A DNA stretch of 64,000 bases from Nostoc sp. 106C. Lineage in GTDB: Bacteria > Cyanobacteriota > Cyanobacteriia > Cyanobacteriales > Nostocaceae. Below the pieces are notes generated by a model. It saw nothing but the letters and a program-made list of their open reading frames with translations. It did not search any database and had not been told where the DNA came from. Within the stretch, counting starts at the first letter, position 1. Each line of letters starts with the position of its first letter. Below are positions 8,465 to 17,045 of the stretch, one piece after another. The position numbers and the translations under genes are program-made. The stretch spans positions 33,948 to 97,947 of the forward strand of contig NZ_MTAW01000082.1 in the NCBI RefSeq assembly GCF_002154725.1, written 5' to 3'.

Positions 8465-11400
8465 ATGCTCAGGCGTCTATTTCAGTGGCTTAAAAAGTTA
8501 TTTCAGCATCCGTTTAGCAGTCAGAAAGCTAGATCTCTAAATGCTGCCAGGGGATATAGGGTGGTAAATTCACCACCCGAGCTTACCAATGCGGATTTAG
8601 AACTGTTATTTACGCAGTTGTTAGAAGGCGTGCAACAAGCACGAGGCAGACAGTGGGCGCTGAAGTACCTGCAACGGATGGAAAATCGGATTCCTGATGA
8701 GCGCTGGATAGATTGGCTGTTGAACTTTGGTGAAAGATTGTTAAGTTCACCTGCACCTAACCATCAGTTAGCAGCGCGGATGATCCAGCTGGGTGAACTG
8801 GGGATCGGCAGAATCGGAGACCTTTCTTATGATATTGGTCTAAGCCTCCTAAAGCGCAACTCAGCGACACGATATGAAGAGATTGAGGAGCTAGATCATC
8901 ATGTGGTTATGGAAAGTAAAAGACCTGAAGACCACTTGCTAAACTCTCCTGGGCAGGAGTTGATCCGTAACTTGGGCGATCGCTTGTGGGATTATGACGA
9001 CGATGAAACTGAAATACTCCCAATACCTGAGATCGCCTCTGTTGAAGAAGCATGGACGGGGAATATAGGGGAAGTTTTGTGGGAGTATGAAGGAGAAGAT
9101 GCCGAAATTCCAACGCGAGCAGCTCTCCTCGATCCTGAAGAAGACGATGAGATCGCCAACTTATTCGATTTGTTTTCGGAGCCGGAAGAACAAGAGAACA
9201 CAACCACAACACCAGTTACTAACCTGTCACCCCCCGCAGAAGATACGAGCCTGACACCCCCCACAGAAAACACGAATCTGAGTCCTCCTCCAGAAGATGG
9301 CAAAGGAGAATTATCAGAAACGGCGACATGGGATAAATCTTTGGCGAAATTAGAGCCTACAGTAGCCCAAGCCTTTGATGAGTTGTTGGTCAGGTTAGAT
9401 CAAAGTACTTCTTTAGTCCAAGAACTTGCTTCGGAATTGGCAATTCAGCGCAATAATTCGCAAATCATTCCGCAGCAAAAAATTGATCGGGCGCAAGCTT
9501 GGTTTTACCAAGGTCTTCAGCAAGCTAGAACTGGGGATTTGTTAGGAGCGATCGCATCTTACGACGCCGCAATCGAACTCAAACCCCATGTTGATGAATA
9601 TTGGTTTAACCGAGCCTTGACACTATTTCATTTAGAACATTTTGTTGAGGCGATCGCATCTTACGAAAAAGCCATAGAACTTAAACCCGATTACTACAAA
9701 GCTTGGTATAACCGGGGTGGAATTCTGGGTGAATTAGGGCAATTTGACGAAGCTGTGATTTCTTTTGAGCGAGTAATCGCCATCAAACCAGATTTTCCTG
9801 AAGCATGGTCTAGCAGAGGTTTAGCACTCATGAAGTTAGGGCAATTATTAGAAGCAATTGCCAGTTACGACCAAGCTTTACTTCTACAACCACAAGACCC
9901 GGAAAACTGGTATTACCGAGGTATAGCCTTGGGTGTTAGCGAGCAACATGAAGAAGCGATCGCCTCTTACGATAAAGCCTTAGAAATTCAACCAGATTAC
10001 TATGAAGTCTGGATCGATCGGGGCGTGGTGCTGTTTAATTTGGGACAGTGGTCAGAAGCGATCGCCTCTTGGGACAAAGCACTCTCGATTCAAGCCGACT
10101 TCTACCTAGCTTGGTATAACCGAGGTGTAGCTTTAGAAAATTTAGGACGCCGCGAAGAAGCAATTGACTCCTATCGCAAAGCGATAGCCATCAAACCAGA
10201 CTTCCATTTAGCTTGGTACAACCAAGCGGTGGCGCTGTTTTATTTAGGACGATATGCAGATGCGATCGCTTCTTATGATAGTGCTTTACAAATTAAATTT
10301 GATTATTGGGAAGCTTGGATTGGGCGAGGAACAGCGGCTGGTAATTTAGTTAATCCTGATGCGCTGTCTGGTTTGTTTACTACCATCACAGCTACAAATG
10401 CGGCTCTCAAGCAAAGTGGCTATGAAGGAAAATTAGCTAGCTACGAAGCTGGCTTGAAATATGTTCGCCCAGATACTCACCCAGAAGGTTGGGGCAGATT
10501 ACATTTAGCGATCGCCAATACGCATTACGATCAAGGTAAGAAAGATACTGTCACCCGTAGTCATTGGCAAAAAGCTGTAGCTGAGTATAATCAGGCACTA
10601 TTAACCTTGACAAGTGAAGATTTTCCCCAGTTGCATCTGGAAGTTTTACAATCTCTAATCAAAACGCTTGTAGGTTTAGGACAAACAGCACAAGCACAAG
10701 AATTCCTGAAATACAGCACAAATTTATTACAACAGTTGCTCAGTGATTCTACTCGTACTGATGATAGTAAAAAACAGCTAGCTCTGAAATTTGCAGGCTT
10801 AAGGCAATTAGTAGTTGATTTAGCTATAGATTACGGTGACTTAGTTGAAGCGTGGGAAATTGCCGAACAAGCTAAAAATGCTTGTTTAACCTGGCTGCTT
10901 GATGGTTGGCAAGAAGAGATTGAGTCACTAAGTTATGCTGAAGTTCAGGCACTACTCAATCCTCAAACAGCAATTATTTACTGGCATATTAGCCCAGCTG
11001 CTTTACACACATTCATTCTCAAAGATCAAGCTCCTTCACCTATCCTCGCATTCACGCCGATGCAAGATGCAGGGGTATTCAGCTTAGGAAAAACCCCAAT
11101 GCGTCTGCACGAAGTTCCCCTTCCCGAAGCAGTTAGACGTTTGATTGCCTTTGAGGATTGGTTAGAAGATTGGAATCAACAATACCAAGAATATTGCAGT
11201 AACTCTTCAGATAAACAAAATCAAAGCAACCATTCTTGGCGAGTGGATATGGAACAAAGGCTATTACAGCTAAAAAATATCCTCAACATTTCCACAATCA
11301 CGCAGGAACTAGAAGGAATTACCAAAATAATTTTAATTCCTCACCGCGACTTGCAAAAACTACCCTTACATGCGCTTTTTTCTCCTTCGGTTGAAGAGGA

Positions 11401-12220
11401 ATTGTCAAGCATAGAGGCGAATTTGACTATTAGCTATTTGCCCAGTGTCCAAACAGGATTAATTGTAGAACCGGAAATTATAGGAGACAAAAATAATCAA
11501 TTATTCCTCAGCATTGAAAATCCGCATAGTACAGATTATCCCTCACTAAAATTTGCCAAACTCCAAGCGGAAATTGTCAGCCAAATATTCCCTAATTCTC
11601 AGCGTATCCAGGGAGCGCAAGCTAATAAAAATAACGTAGCTTATGCATTTGTTGATGACTACAATATATTTCACTTCATAGGGCATATCATTAACAATTC
11701 TAGTGAACCAAAAAAATCAGAATTGGTATTAGCTGGTGCAGACAAGCTCACGTTAGAAGAAATCTGTCAACAATCTTTAGTAAGTTACAACCTGGTTAAC
11801 TTATCGGCTTGTGAAAGTACAATTACAAGTAATCACACAGTTACTAGCGAATATGTGAGTTTAGTTAATGGTTTTCTAAGTGGAGGAGTCTCCCAAGTTG
11901 TGAGTACTCTGTGGACTGTAGAATCAGTCGCCAATGACTTGGCAATTGTAGAGTTTTATCGACGACTACAGCCAAATAAATCAGCAGCTACTACCTTAGC
12001 TGAAGTTACAGTATGGCTGAGAGAACTAACTGCAAAGGAACTGACGAAATGGTATGAAGATTTACTGAATAATCTACATCCCGAAGATTTAAGAATTAGG
12101 ACGCATGTAGCAACACAAATGTATAGAAGCAGTAAACTTCCACCAGAGCAAAAACTTTATTCTCATCCTTATTATTGGGCCGCATTTACAATCACAGGTA
12201 ACCAAACTGAAAGTATTTAA
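8465..12220 (+). CDS. TPR-CHAT caspase-like protease with unique N-terminal domain
   Basis: The 1251-residue protein has four parts. Residues 1-140 form the domain shared with the gene just upstream, beginning with a basic amphipathic helix. About 140-330 is acidic and low-complexity (repeated TSLTPPTENTNLSPPPED). About 340-640 contains roughly nine 34-residue TPR units of the EAIASYDKALEI type. The C-terminal ~300 residues are a CHAT domain with the catalytic dyad visible as FIGH (His ~1074) and LSACES (Cys ~1116), then the typical GFLSGGVSQVVSTLW. CHAT proteins are caspase-like peptidases that cut partner proteins; several act in defence or cell death. TPRs usually sense or bind the partner. 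Start ATG at 8465 matches the paralogue. The substrate is unknown. Confidence 0.88.
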   Translation: MLRRLFQWLKKLFQHPFSSQKARSLNAARGYRVVNSPPELTNADLELLFTQLLEGVQQARGRQWALKYLQRMENRIPDERWIDWLLNFGERLLSSPAPNHQLAARMIQLGELGIGRIGDLSYDIGLSLLKRNSATRYEEIEELDHHVVMESKRPEDHLLNSPGQELIRNLGDRLWDYDDDETEILPIPEIASVEEAWTGNIGEVLWEYEGEDAEIPTRAALLDPEEDDEIANLFDLFSEPEEQENTTTTPVTNLSPPAEDTSLTPPTENTNLSPPPEDGKGELSETATWDKSLAKLEPTVAQAFDELLVRLDQSTSLVQELASELAIQRNNSQIIPQQKIDRAQAWFYQGLQQARTGDLLGAIASYDAAIELKPHVDEYWFNRALTLFHLEHFVEAIASYEKAIELKPDYYKAWYNRGGILGELGQFDEAVISFERVIAIKPDFPEAWSSRGLALMKLGQLLEAIASYDQALLLQPQDPENWYYRGIALGVSEQHEEAIASYDKALEIQPDYYEVWIDRGVVLFNLGQWSEAIASWDKALSIQADFYLAWYNRGVALENLGRREEAIDSYRKAIAIKPDFHLAWYNQAVALFYLGRYADAIASYDSALQIKFDYWEAWIGRGTAAGNLVNPDALSGLFTTITATNAALKQSGYEGKLASYEAGLKYVRPDTHPEGWGRLHLAIANTHYDQGKKDTVTRSHWQKAVAEYNQALLTLTSEDFPQLHLEVLQSLIKTLVGLGQTAQAQEFLKYSTNLLQQLLSDSTRTDDSKKQLALKFAGLRQLVVDLAIDYGDLVEAWEIAEQAKNACLTWLLDGWQEEIESLSYAEVQALLNPQTAIIYWHISPAALHTFILKDQAPSPILAFTPMQDAGVFSLGKTPMRLHEVPLPEAVRRLIAFEDWLEDWNQQYQEYCSNSSDKQNQSNHSWRVDMEQRLLQLKNILNISTITQELEGITKIILIPHRDLQKLPLHALFSPSVEEELSSIEANLTISYLPSVQTGLIVEPEIIGDKNNQLFLSIENPHSTDYPSLKFAKLQAEIVSQIFPNSQRIQGAQANKNNVAYAFVDDYNIFHFIGHIINNSSEPKKSELVLAGADKLTLEEICQQSLVSYNLVNLSACESTITSNHTVTSEYVSLVNGFLSGGVSQVVSTLWTVESVANDLAIVEFYRRLQPNKSAATTLAEVTVWLRELTAKELTKWYEDLLNNLHPEDLRIRTHVATQMYRSSKLPPEQKLYSHPYYWAAFTITGNQTESI

Positions 12221-12283
12221 GTATTGATCATGAACTAAAAAACGGACTAGAAGGGCAAATGACAAATAACAAATAACAAAACT

Positions 12284-12640
12284 ATGGAAACTAAAGCGGA
12301 AAACTCTACCAGACTAACTTGCGAAGTAGAAATTACATTAGAGGTGATTGGTGGACGCTGGAAAGTTTTGATTATTAGAGAACTAATGTCAGATGTTAAA
12401 CGCTTTGGTGAATTGCAGCGAGCCTTACCTGGAATTACCCAAAAGATGCTGACTCAGCAACTTAGGGAAATGGAGGATGATGGCATTATTCATCGCGAGG
12501 TTTATCCACAAATTCCCCCCAAAGTAGAATATTCACTAACACCTTTGGGGGAAAGCCTACAACCAATTCTCAATGCCATGCATGAATGGGCTGTGAAACA
12601 TTTTTCTGAAATACGTCGCCATCGAATCGATGAACAGTAA
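12284..12640 (+). CDS. HxlR-family winged-helix transcriptional regulator
   Basis: This 118-residue protein is a complete HxlR domain. A Cys lies in [16 protein letters not shown], followed by [23 protein letters not shown], the recognition helix region [18 protein letters not shown] and the wing ([20 protein letters not shown]). HxlR proteins bind as dimers and often respond to electrophiles, quinones or oxidants through the N-terminal cysteine. The gene starts 63 bases after the CHAT gene in the same direction, so it could be its distal operon member, or it may regulate an unlinked target. No palindromic operator stands out just upstream. Confidence 0.85.
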   Translation: METKAENSTRLTCEVEITLEVIGGRWKVLIIRELMSDVKRFGELQRALPGITQKMLTQQLREMEDDGIIHREVYPQIPPKVEYSLTPLGESLQPILNAMHEWAVKHFSEIRRHRIDEQ

Positions 12641-12687
12641 TAGTTAGTTCTAGCTGATTTAAGTAAGTTGCTGAGAAAAATTCAATG

Positions 12688-12820
12688 TATGTTAAGAAAT
12701 ATAAATTTGAAGTAGGGTGTATTATGCCGTAGGCTAACGCACCTTGAATCCTTGCTCTGCTCATGCGTCGGTGCGTTGCGCTGCGCGACAACACACCCTA
12801 CATTTACATTCCTTAACATA
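12688..12820. mobile_element. MITE-like element with 19-bp imperfect terminal inverted repeats
   Basis: The ends TATGTTAAGAAATATAAAT and ATTTACATTCCTTAACATA are inverted copies with two mismatches. Just inside them GTAGGGTGTATTATGC pairs with the inverted GTGCGTTG...ACACACCCTAC. The interior has no open frame. The GTAGGGTGTGTTA core is a widespread cyanobacterial dispersed repeat, probably moved in trans by a transposase. Confidence 0.65.
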
Positions 12821-13134
12821 GCTTTAACTGGACTTACCCCATACAAATGTACTAAAGCATCTGAAACATATACCAATTAAAGGTTTCAATTGTTGACTGA
12901 AAAAACTGTACCCATGTCTGAGCAATAGCCGTTTTGGTGATCGCGCAGAACATTGTAGATTCAATATGATTAGCGATCGCTTGTAGGCGTGAATGAAGCA
13001 CATGGCTACAGAAATTTTACTCAGCAATTAAAACCCTTGGAATGCTAAGCTTTTGAGCCTATGTAGGTATATTTGCAGGGGGAAGTCCAGCTTTAAATAT
13101 CAGCACCGACTTACTTATGACAATTGAAGGGTTC

Positions 13135-13167
13135 AGATACCCGACTTCTTGAAGAAGTCGGGTATCT
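13135..13167. repeat. Perfect 33-bp palindrome, dispersed repeat
   Basis: Sixteen bases (AGATACCCGACTTCTT) are followed by a single G and their exact reverse complement. This sequence is, as I recall, a common dispersed repeat in Nostoc-type genomes. It might end transcription through the CRISPR array, which runs leftward into it, but there is no T-run. Confidence 0.75.
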
Positions 13168-13182
13168 TGGTGTTCACGAATA

Positions 13183-14104
13183 ACTTATGATTGCTACAGG
13201 GATTTTAATTGATTGCAATTATAATTACTTTTTCCCAAAAATCAGGAATTCTAAGTTTCAATCCCTAATAGGGATTAGATTTAATTGCAATCTCTGAACA
13301 CCCTGAACTGTTCATTGCGTTGTGGAATTCTAAGTTTCAATCCCTAATAGGGATTAGATTTAATTGCAATTCAGAATAATTTGGCGCAAAATAGGGATAA
13401 ATTTTGTTTCAATCCCTAATAGGGATTAGATTTAATTGCAATCTTTCTGCGGCTTCGTTTACATAAACCATATCTGTAGTTTCAATCCCTAATAGGGATT
13501 AGATTTAATTGCAATTTTGCAGTATTACTCCTTGTTGAGAATAGCTTTATTTTGTGTTTCAATCCCTAATAGGGATTAGATTTAATTGCAATAACTGTTT
13601 TACGGGGAAGATGCTCGAATTATTGCGGTTTCAATCCCTAATAGGGATTAGATTTAATTGCAATGCATATTCTTCTTTACAAATTCTTCCGTCTGTAGCT
13701 GTAGTTTCAATCCCTAATAGGGATTAGATTTAATTGCAATATAGCGGGCAGTTGGTTTATTGGCGATCGCCGCTGGTTTCAATCCCTAATAGGGATTAGA
13801 TTTAATTGCAATTTGGGTTTGAGCATGGCACTCACGAGCAAACACATTGGTTTCAATCCCTAATAGGGATTAGATTTAATTGCAATTTAAAAGTTTTAAA
13901 TTCCATAATTAAGCTCCCCAGTTTCAATCCCTAATAGGGATTAGATTTAATTGCAATTGTTACTGGTGGCAGTGGGTATGAATGCACTTGTCCCGTTTCA
14001 ATCCCTAATAGGGATTAGATTTAATTGCAATTTCCGTAGTAGAGGTTGAGCTACTTGTTAACTAGTTGTTTCAATCCCTAATAGGGATTAGATTTAATTG
14101 CAAT
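13183..14104 (-). CRISPR. Orphan CRISPR array, 12 identical 37-bp repeats and 11 spacers
   Basis: On the plus strand the repeat runs from GTTTCAATCCC to TTTAATTGCAAT, with first bases at 13255, 13334, 13406, 13479, 13556, 13628, 13704, 13776, 13850, 13921, 13995 and 14068. All 12 copies look identical. Spacers are 34-42 bases. Read on the minus strand the repeat ends in ATTGAAAC, the usual cyanobacterial crRNA 5' handle, so transcription is leftward and the leader lies to the right. A further repeat at 13183-13219 keeps only the end with GATTGCAAT and has lost the GTTTCAATCCC end, typical of the leader-distal terminus. No cas gene lies in the window, so processing must rely on a remote locus. 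Confidence 0.97.
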
Positions 14105-14400
14105 AGCCCGGAGTTGAAAGCATGGATATATTTGGTTTTCAAGGTACAGTTGCGTCAACCTGCAATCAAAGTAACTTTTGGGGCATTGAGTTGTCAAGAG
14201 TGACATAAGAAAAATACACTCAAAAGCTTGTGTAGTAAGGGTTAGGGAGTTTGCGTCAACCTCCAACTCTATGGAAAATGCTTCAAAACCATAGGCAGTA
14301 AGCTTTTGGGGCGCAAAATTTGACTCTTGTTTTCAAACACCTACTGGTTGACGCCAGACTCAAACAAAAAAACTCTGGTATCGATTGGCATTTTGCCACC
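14105..14400 (-). promoter_or_regulatory. CRISPR leader with duplicated module
   Basis: This AT-rich non-coding stretch adjoins the intact end of the array. TTGCGTCAACCT occurs at 14150-14161 and again at 14251-14262, each followed by CTTTTGGGGC. A third, inverted GGTTGACGCC is at 14346-14355. On the minus strand CCTTGAAAACCAAATATATCCATG lies directly before the first repeat, which resembles other cyanobacterial leaders. The repeated motifs may bind integration factors or Cas1-Cas2. Another 140 bases to 14539 show nothing further. Confidence 0.6.
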
Positions 14401-14539
14401 AACGAATTCAATTTATTGAAAAATTTGGCGTTGCTGAATTATGAGATGATCTAGCCCAATTTGGAACGAATTATCAATGGTTTCAACCGCAGATTCATCC
14501 CGTATTTATGCAACGCCAAAAATTTTTATCTTACATTTA

Positions 14540-14938
14540 CTAACTATTGTGCAAATATTCAATCGCCGCTTCTAATTTTGAAGGATATCCTTCAGCAAAT
14601 CTTTCAAACCACAGCCCTTCTGGTGAGAATGGATCTAATTTGGCTAGCCATTCTTTGGCCTGATTTTTTAAAGCTTCTCGTTGTTTTGCTTTGAGTTTTT
14701 CTTGGCGAATTCTTTCCTGTTCTAATTCTTGCTGTCGTTTTAACTCCTCAGCCATATCCTGTTCGACAAAATCAGCCTTAACTTCCTCCAAAAGGCTATC
14801 TATTAAAGAGGCTGCTTTTGGTAAGGGTTGGATGAATGGTTGAGCTAAGTTTGGCTGAGGTTGTGGCTGCGGCTGAGAGGGTTTTGCTTCTTCATATTCA
14901 GTTTTGAGTTCAGCTAACAGCTTATCAATGGCATCCAT
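14540..14938 (-). CDS. Charged helical protein, Slr1339-like salt-stress family (tentative)
   Basis: The 132-residue protein begins MDAIDKLLAELKTEYEEAK, has a short QPQPQPQP linker, and then a long charged coiled-coil segment (about residues 60-100: QQELEQERIRQEKLKAKQRE). It ends with KEWLAKLDPFSPEGLWFERFAEGYPSKLEAAIEYL. I recall a cyanobacterial family annotated as salt stress protein Slr1339 with a similar start and end, but I am not certain. It is the last gene of a four-gene unit with three VWA proteins, 36 bases after the previous stop. That arrangement suggests an adaptor or partner for VWA proteins. No signal peptide or membrane segment is present, so it should be cytosolic. Confidence 0.55.
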   Translation of the reverse strand: MDAIDKLLAELKTEYEEAKPSQPQPQPQPNLAQPFIQPLPKAASLIDSLLEEVKADFVEQDMAEELKRQQELEQERIRQEKLKAKQREALKNQAKEWLAKLDPFSPEGLWFERFAEGYPSKLEAAIEYLHNS

Positions 14939-14974
14939 TGTTTCAGTCCTGTAAAGAAGATAGCTAGTGTTCTG

Positions 14975-15580
14975 CTAGTCATTAATGGCATTTAGCAAGA
15001 CTTCCGATAGGCTCATATCTTCCATATCTTCCATTGTAATGGTGTCGCAAATATCAAACTTAGCACCAGCCCCTTGAAGTTCATCATCTAAGACTTTAAG
15101 AAAGCGAGTAGCTTGCGCATCATTACCAACTTGAATGAAGGAAATAGCTAGTTCTTCATCGCGATCCATGTGGCGGGAAGCTTCAATAATGACTTTCATT
15201 ACTGCTTTGCGATCGTCTGGTTCACCATCGGTAACAACTAAAATTGTCTCACCATTCGGCTTATTTTGTTTAGCAGCCTTGCGTTGGAAGTAATCATCAG
15301 TTGCATGTTTTAGAACTCCTGCTAAATCGGTGCTTCCAGAAGGATCATTTTCTCGAAAAATCTGTGATACCTTAGCCGAAGTTACATTTTCATAGCGCTT
15401 GAATTTACCAGAAAATACATAAATAGTAATACCATCTGGGTCAAATTGTTCACACTTGCTAGCTAAGGCTAAGGTAGATTCCTGTGCGGCTACCCATCTG
15501 GTTCTACCACCTTTTTGATCTGGGGTAGCCATGCTGCCGCTTTTATCGATAATTAAGGTGTAATCACGATTCTCTAGCAT
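14975..15580 (-). CDS. von Willebrand A domain protein, copy 1
   Basis: A stand-alone VWA domain of about 201 residues. The metal-ion-dependent adhesion site (MIDAS) is complete: DKSGSM near the N terminus, the Thr in GSTDLAG and the Asp in TDGEPDD. Such small cytosolic VWA proteins usually bind a protein partner through Mg2+, often in tellurite-type stress systems or with MoxR ATPases. I prefer the ATG at 15578-15580 (MLENRDYTLII), which has GGAGAA upstream and matches the start of the next copy. A TTG at 15595 overlaps that ribosome site. It lies 36-37 bases from its operon neighbours. Confidence 0.85.
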   Translation of the reverse strand: MLENRDYTLIIDKSGSMATPDQKGGRTRWVAAQESTLALASKCEQFDPDGITIYVFSGKFKRYENVTSAKVSQIFRENDPSGSTDLAGVLKHATDDYFQRKAAKQNKPNGETILVVTDGEPDDRKAVMKVIIEASRHMDRDEELAISFIQVGNDAQATRFLKVLDDELQGAGAKFDICDTITMEDMEDMSLSEVLLNAIND

Positions 15581-15617
15581 TTCTAACTTCTCCAAGTATT
15601 TCGTAAAAACTTTTAAA

Positions 15618-16223
15618 TTAGTCAGTTATCGCCTTGATTAATACATCAGTAAGGCTCATATCTTCTAATTCATCTAAAGTAATAGTGTCACAAATATCAA
15701 ATTTAGCGCCAACACTTTGCAACTCATCATCTATAGCGTGGAGAAACTTTGTGGCTTTGGTATCAGCACCCACTTGAATAAGAGAAATTCTTAATTCTTG
15801 AGGATTGTCCAAACGTTGAGTGGCATTGATAATTACTTCAAATACAGCTTGGCGATCGCCTGGCGCACCATCAGTGACAACTAAAATCACTTCTCCTGCT
15901 GGCTTGGTTTTGCCATCTGCTTTGCGTTTAAAATAGTTATTAATTGCGTCTTGCAGTACACCAGCTAAGTTGGTTGTATCTCCAGGTATATTTTCTGTGA
16001 AAATCTGCTTAATTTTATCTACTGTGACATGATCGTAACGCTTAAATCCTTTAGCAAACAGATAAATCGTGATCCCATCCAGGTCAAACTCTTCACATCT
16101 AGCAGCTAAAGCAAATGTTGATTCTTGCAGTGCTGTCCATCTACTTCTGCCATTTTTTTGATCTGTAGTAGCCATACTGGCACTTTGATCAATAATTAAG
16201 GTATAATCACGATTTTCTAGCAT
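15618..16223 (-). CDS. von Willebrand A domain protein, copy 2
   Basis: This 201-residue tandem paralogue of the neighbours starts MLENRDYTLIIDQSASM. The MIDAS is preserved as DxSxS (DQSAS) but with Gln and Ala where the other two have Lys and Gly. The Thr (DTTNLAG) and Asp (TDGAPGD) positions are kept, though the third loop is changed from EPDD to APGD. It also differs at surface positions (LFAKGFKRYDHV against VFSGRFKRYDDV). It is therefore the most divergent copy and may have a separate ligand or weaker metal binding. Its gaps to the copy upstream (61 bases) and the copy downstream (37 bases) are short. Confidence 0.85.
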   Translation of the reverse strand: MLENRDYTLIIDQSASMATTDQKNGRSRWTALQESTFALAARCEEFDLDGITIYLFAKGFKRYDHVTVDKIKQIFTENIPGDTTNLAGVLQDAINNYFKRKADGKTKPAGEVILVVTDGAPGDRQAVFEVIINATQRLDNPQELRISLIQVGADTKATKFLHAIDDELQSVGAKFDICDTITLDELEDMSLTDVLIKAITD

Positions 16224-16284
16224 CGATTAATTCCTCACAACTTGCTGATAATTAATTAAATAAAACTTACAGACTTAGTTACAA

Positions 16285-16890
16285 TTAGTCAGTTATTGCA
16301 TTCATTAAGACATCTGCAAGGCTCATTTCTTCTAAGTCGTCTAAAGTCACAGTGTCGCAGATATCAAATTTAGCGCCAACACTTTGCAACTGATCATCTA
16401 AAGCTTTGAGAAACTTAGTAGCTTGAGGATCTGAACCAACTTGAACAATAGAAATTCCTAATTCTTCATCCCGCTCCATTTGGCGGGTAGCATGAATAAT
16501 TACTTCAAATACAGCTTTGCGATCGTCTGGTTCGCCATCAGTAATTACTAAAATTGTTTCACCATTGGTTTTGGTTTTACCCGCAGCTTTTCGTTTAAAG
16601 TAATTATTGAGTGCGTCTTGGAGTACACCTGCTAAATTGGTCGTCCCAGCAGGATCGTTTTCCTGAAAAATCTGCGCAACTTTAGCTGATGTTACATCAT
16701 CGTAGCGCTTAAATCTCCCAGAAAATACGTAAACTGTAATCCCATCAGGATCAAACTGTTCGCACTTTCTCGCCAACGCTAGAGTAGATTCTTGTGCTAT
16801 GTCCCATCTACTTCTCCCACCTGCTTGGTCAGGAGTGGACATACTGCCACTTTTATCAATAATTAATGTATAGTCACGGTCACTCATCAT
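16285..16890 (-). CDS. von Willebrand A domain protein, copy 3 (first gene of operon)
   Basis: The 201-residue protein MMSDRDYTLIIDKSGSM has a full MIDAS (DKSGSM, TTNLAG, TDGEPDD) and is very similar to copy 1. The double ATG at 16885-16890 follows an AAGGAA ribosome site. A longer frame to 16998 would add a 36-residue extension without ribosome site and without counterpart in the paralogues, so I reject it. It is first in the unit vwa3-vwa2-vwa1-coiled coil, all read leftward, so the promoter should lie at about 16891-17040. Cellular role unknown. Confidence 0.87.
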   Translation of the reverse strand: MMSDRDYTLIIDKSGSMSTPDQAGGRSRWDIAQESTLALARKCEQFDPDGITVYVFSGRFKRYDDVTSAKVAQIFQENDPAGTTNLAGVLQDALNNYFKRKAAGKTKTNGETILVITDGEPDDRKAVFEVIIHATRQMERDEELGISIVQVGSDPQATKFLKALDDQLQSVGAKFDICDTVTLDDLEEMSLADVLMNAITD

Positions 16891-17045
16891 AGTATTCCTT
16901 TGATTGTTACCCTGTGGTTCTAGTCTAACCACCGGAATCGACGTTGATATAAGTATTCTCACCCGTATTGTTATATCTGCTACGGATTTGCTACTCAAAT
17001 CAACCTATTTTAATACCGTTTTCAGTATTTGAGAGGCTGTTGCAA

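Larger units (their letters stand above)
12641..13182. other. Intergenic repeat region left of the CRISPR array
   Basis: There is no gene here. It holds a 133-bp inverted-repeat element (12688-12820) and a perfect 33-bp palindrome (13135-13167), then runs into the decayed last CRISPR repeat. Frames in this stretch are shadows of those repeats. Confidence 0.6.

Noticed and set aside
16891..16998. 36-residue N-terminal extension of VWA copy 3
   Set aside because: The paralogues start at the MSDRDYT/MLENRDYT position, and the ribosome site AAGGAA fits the internal ATG.
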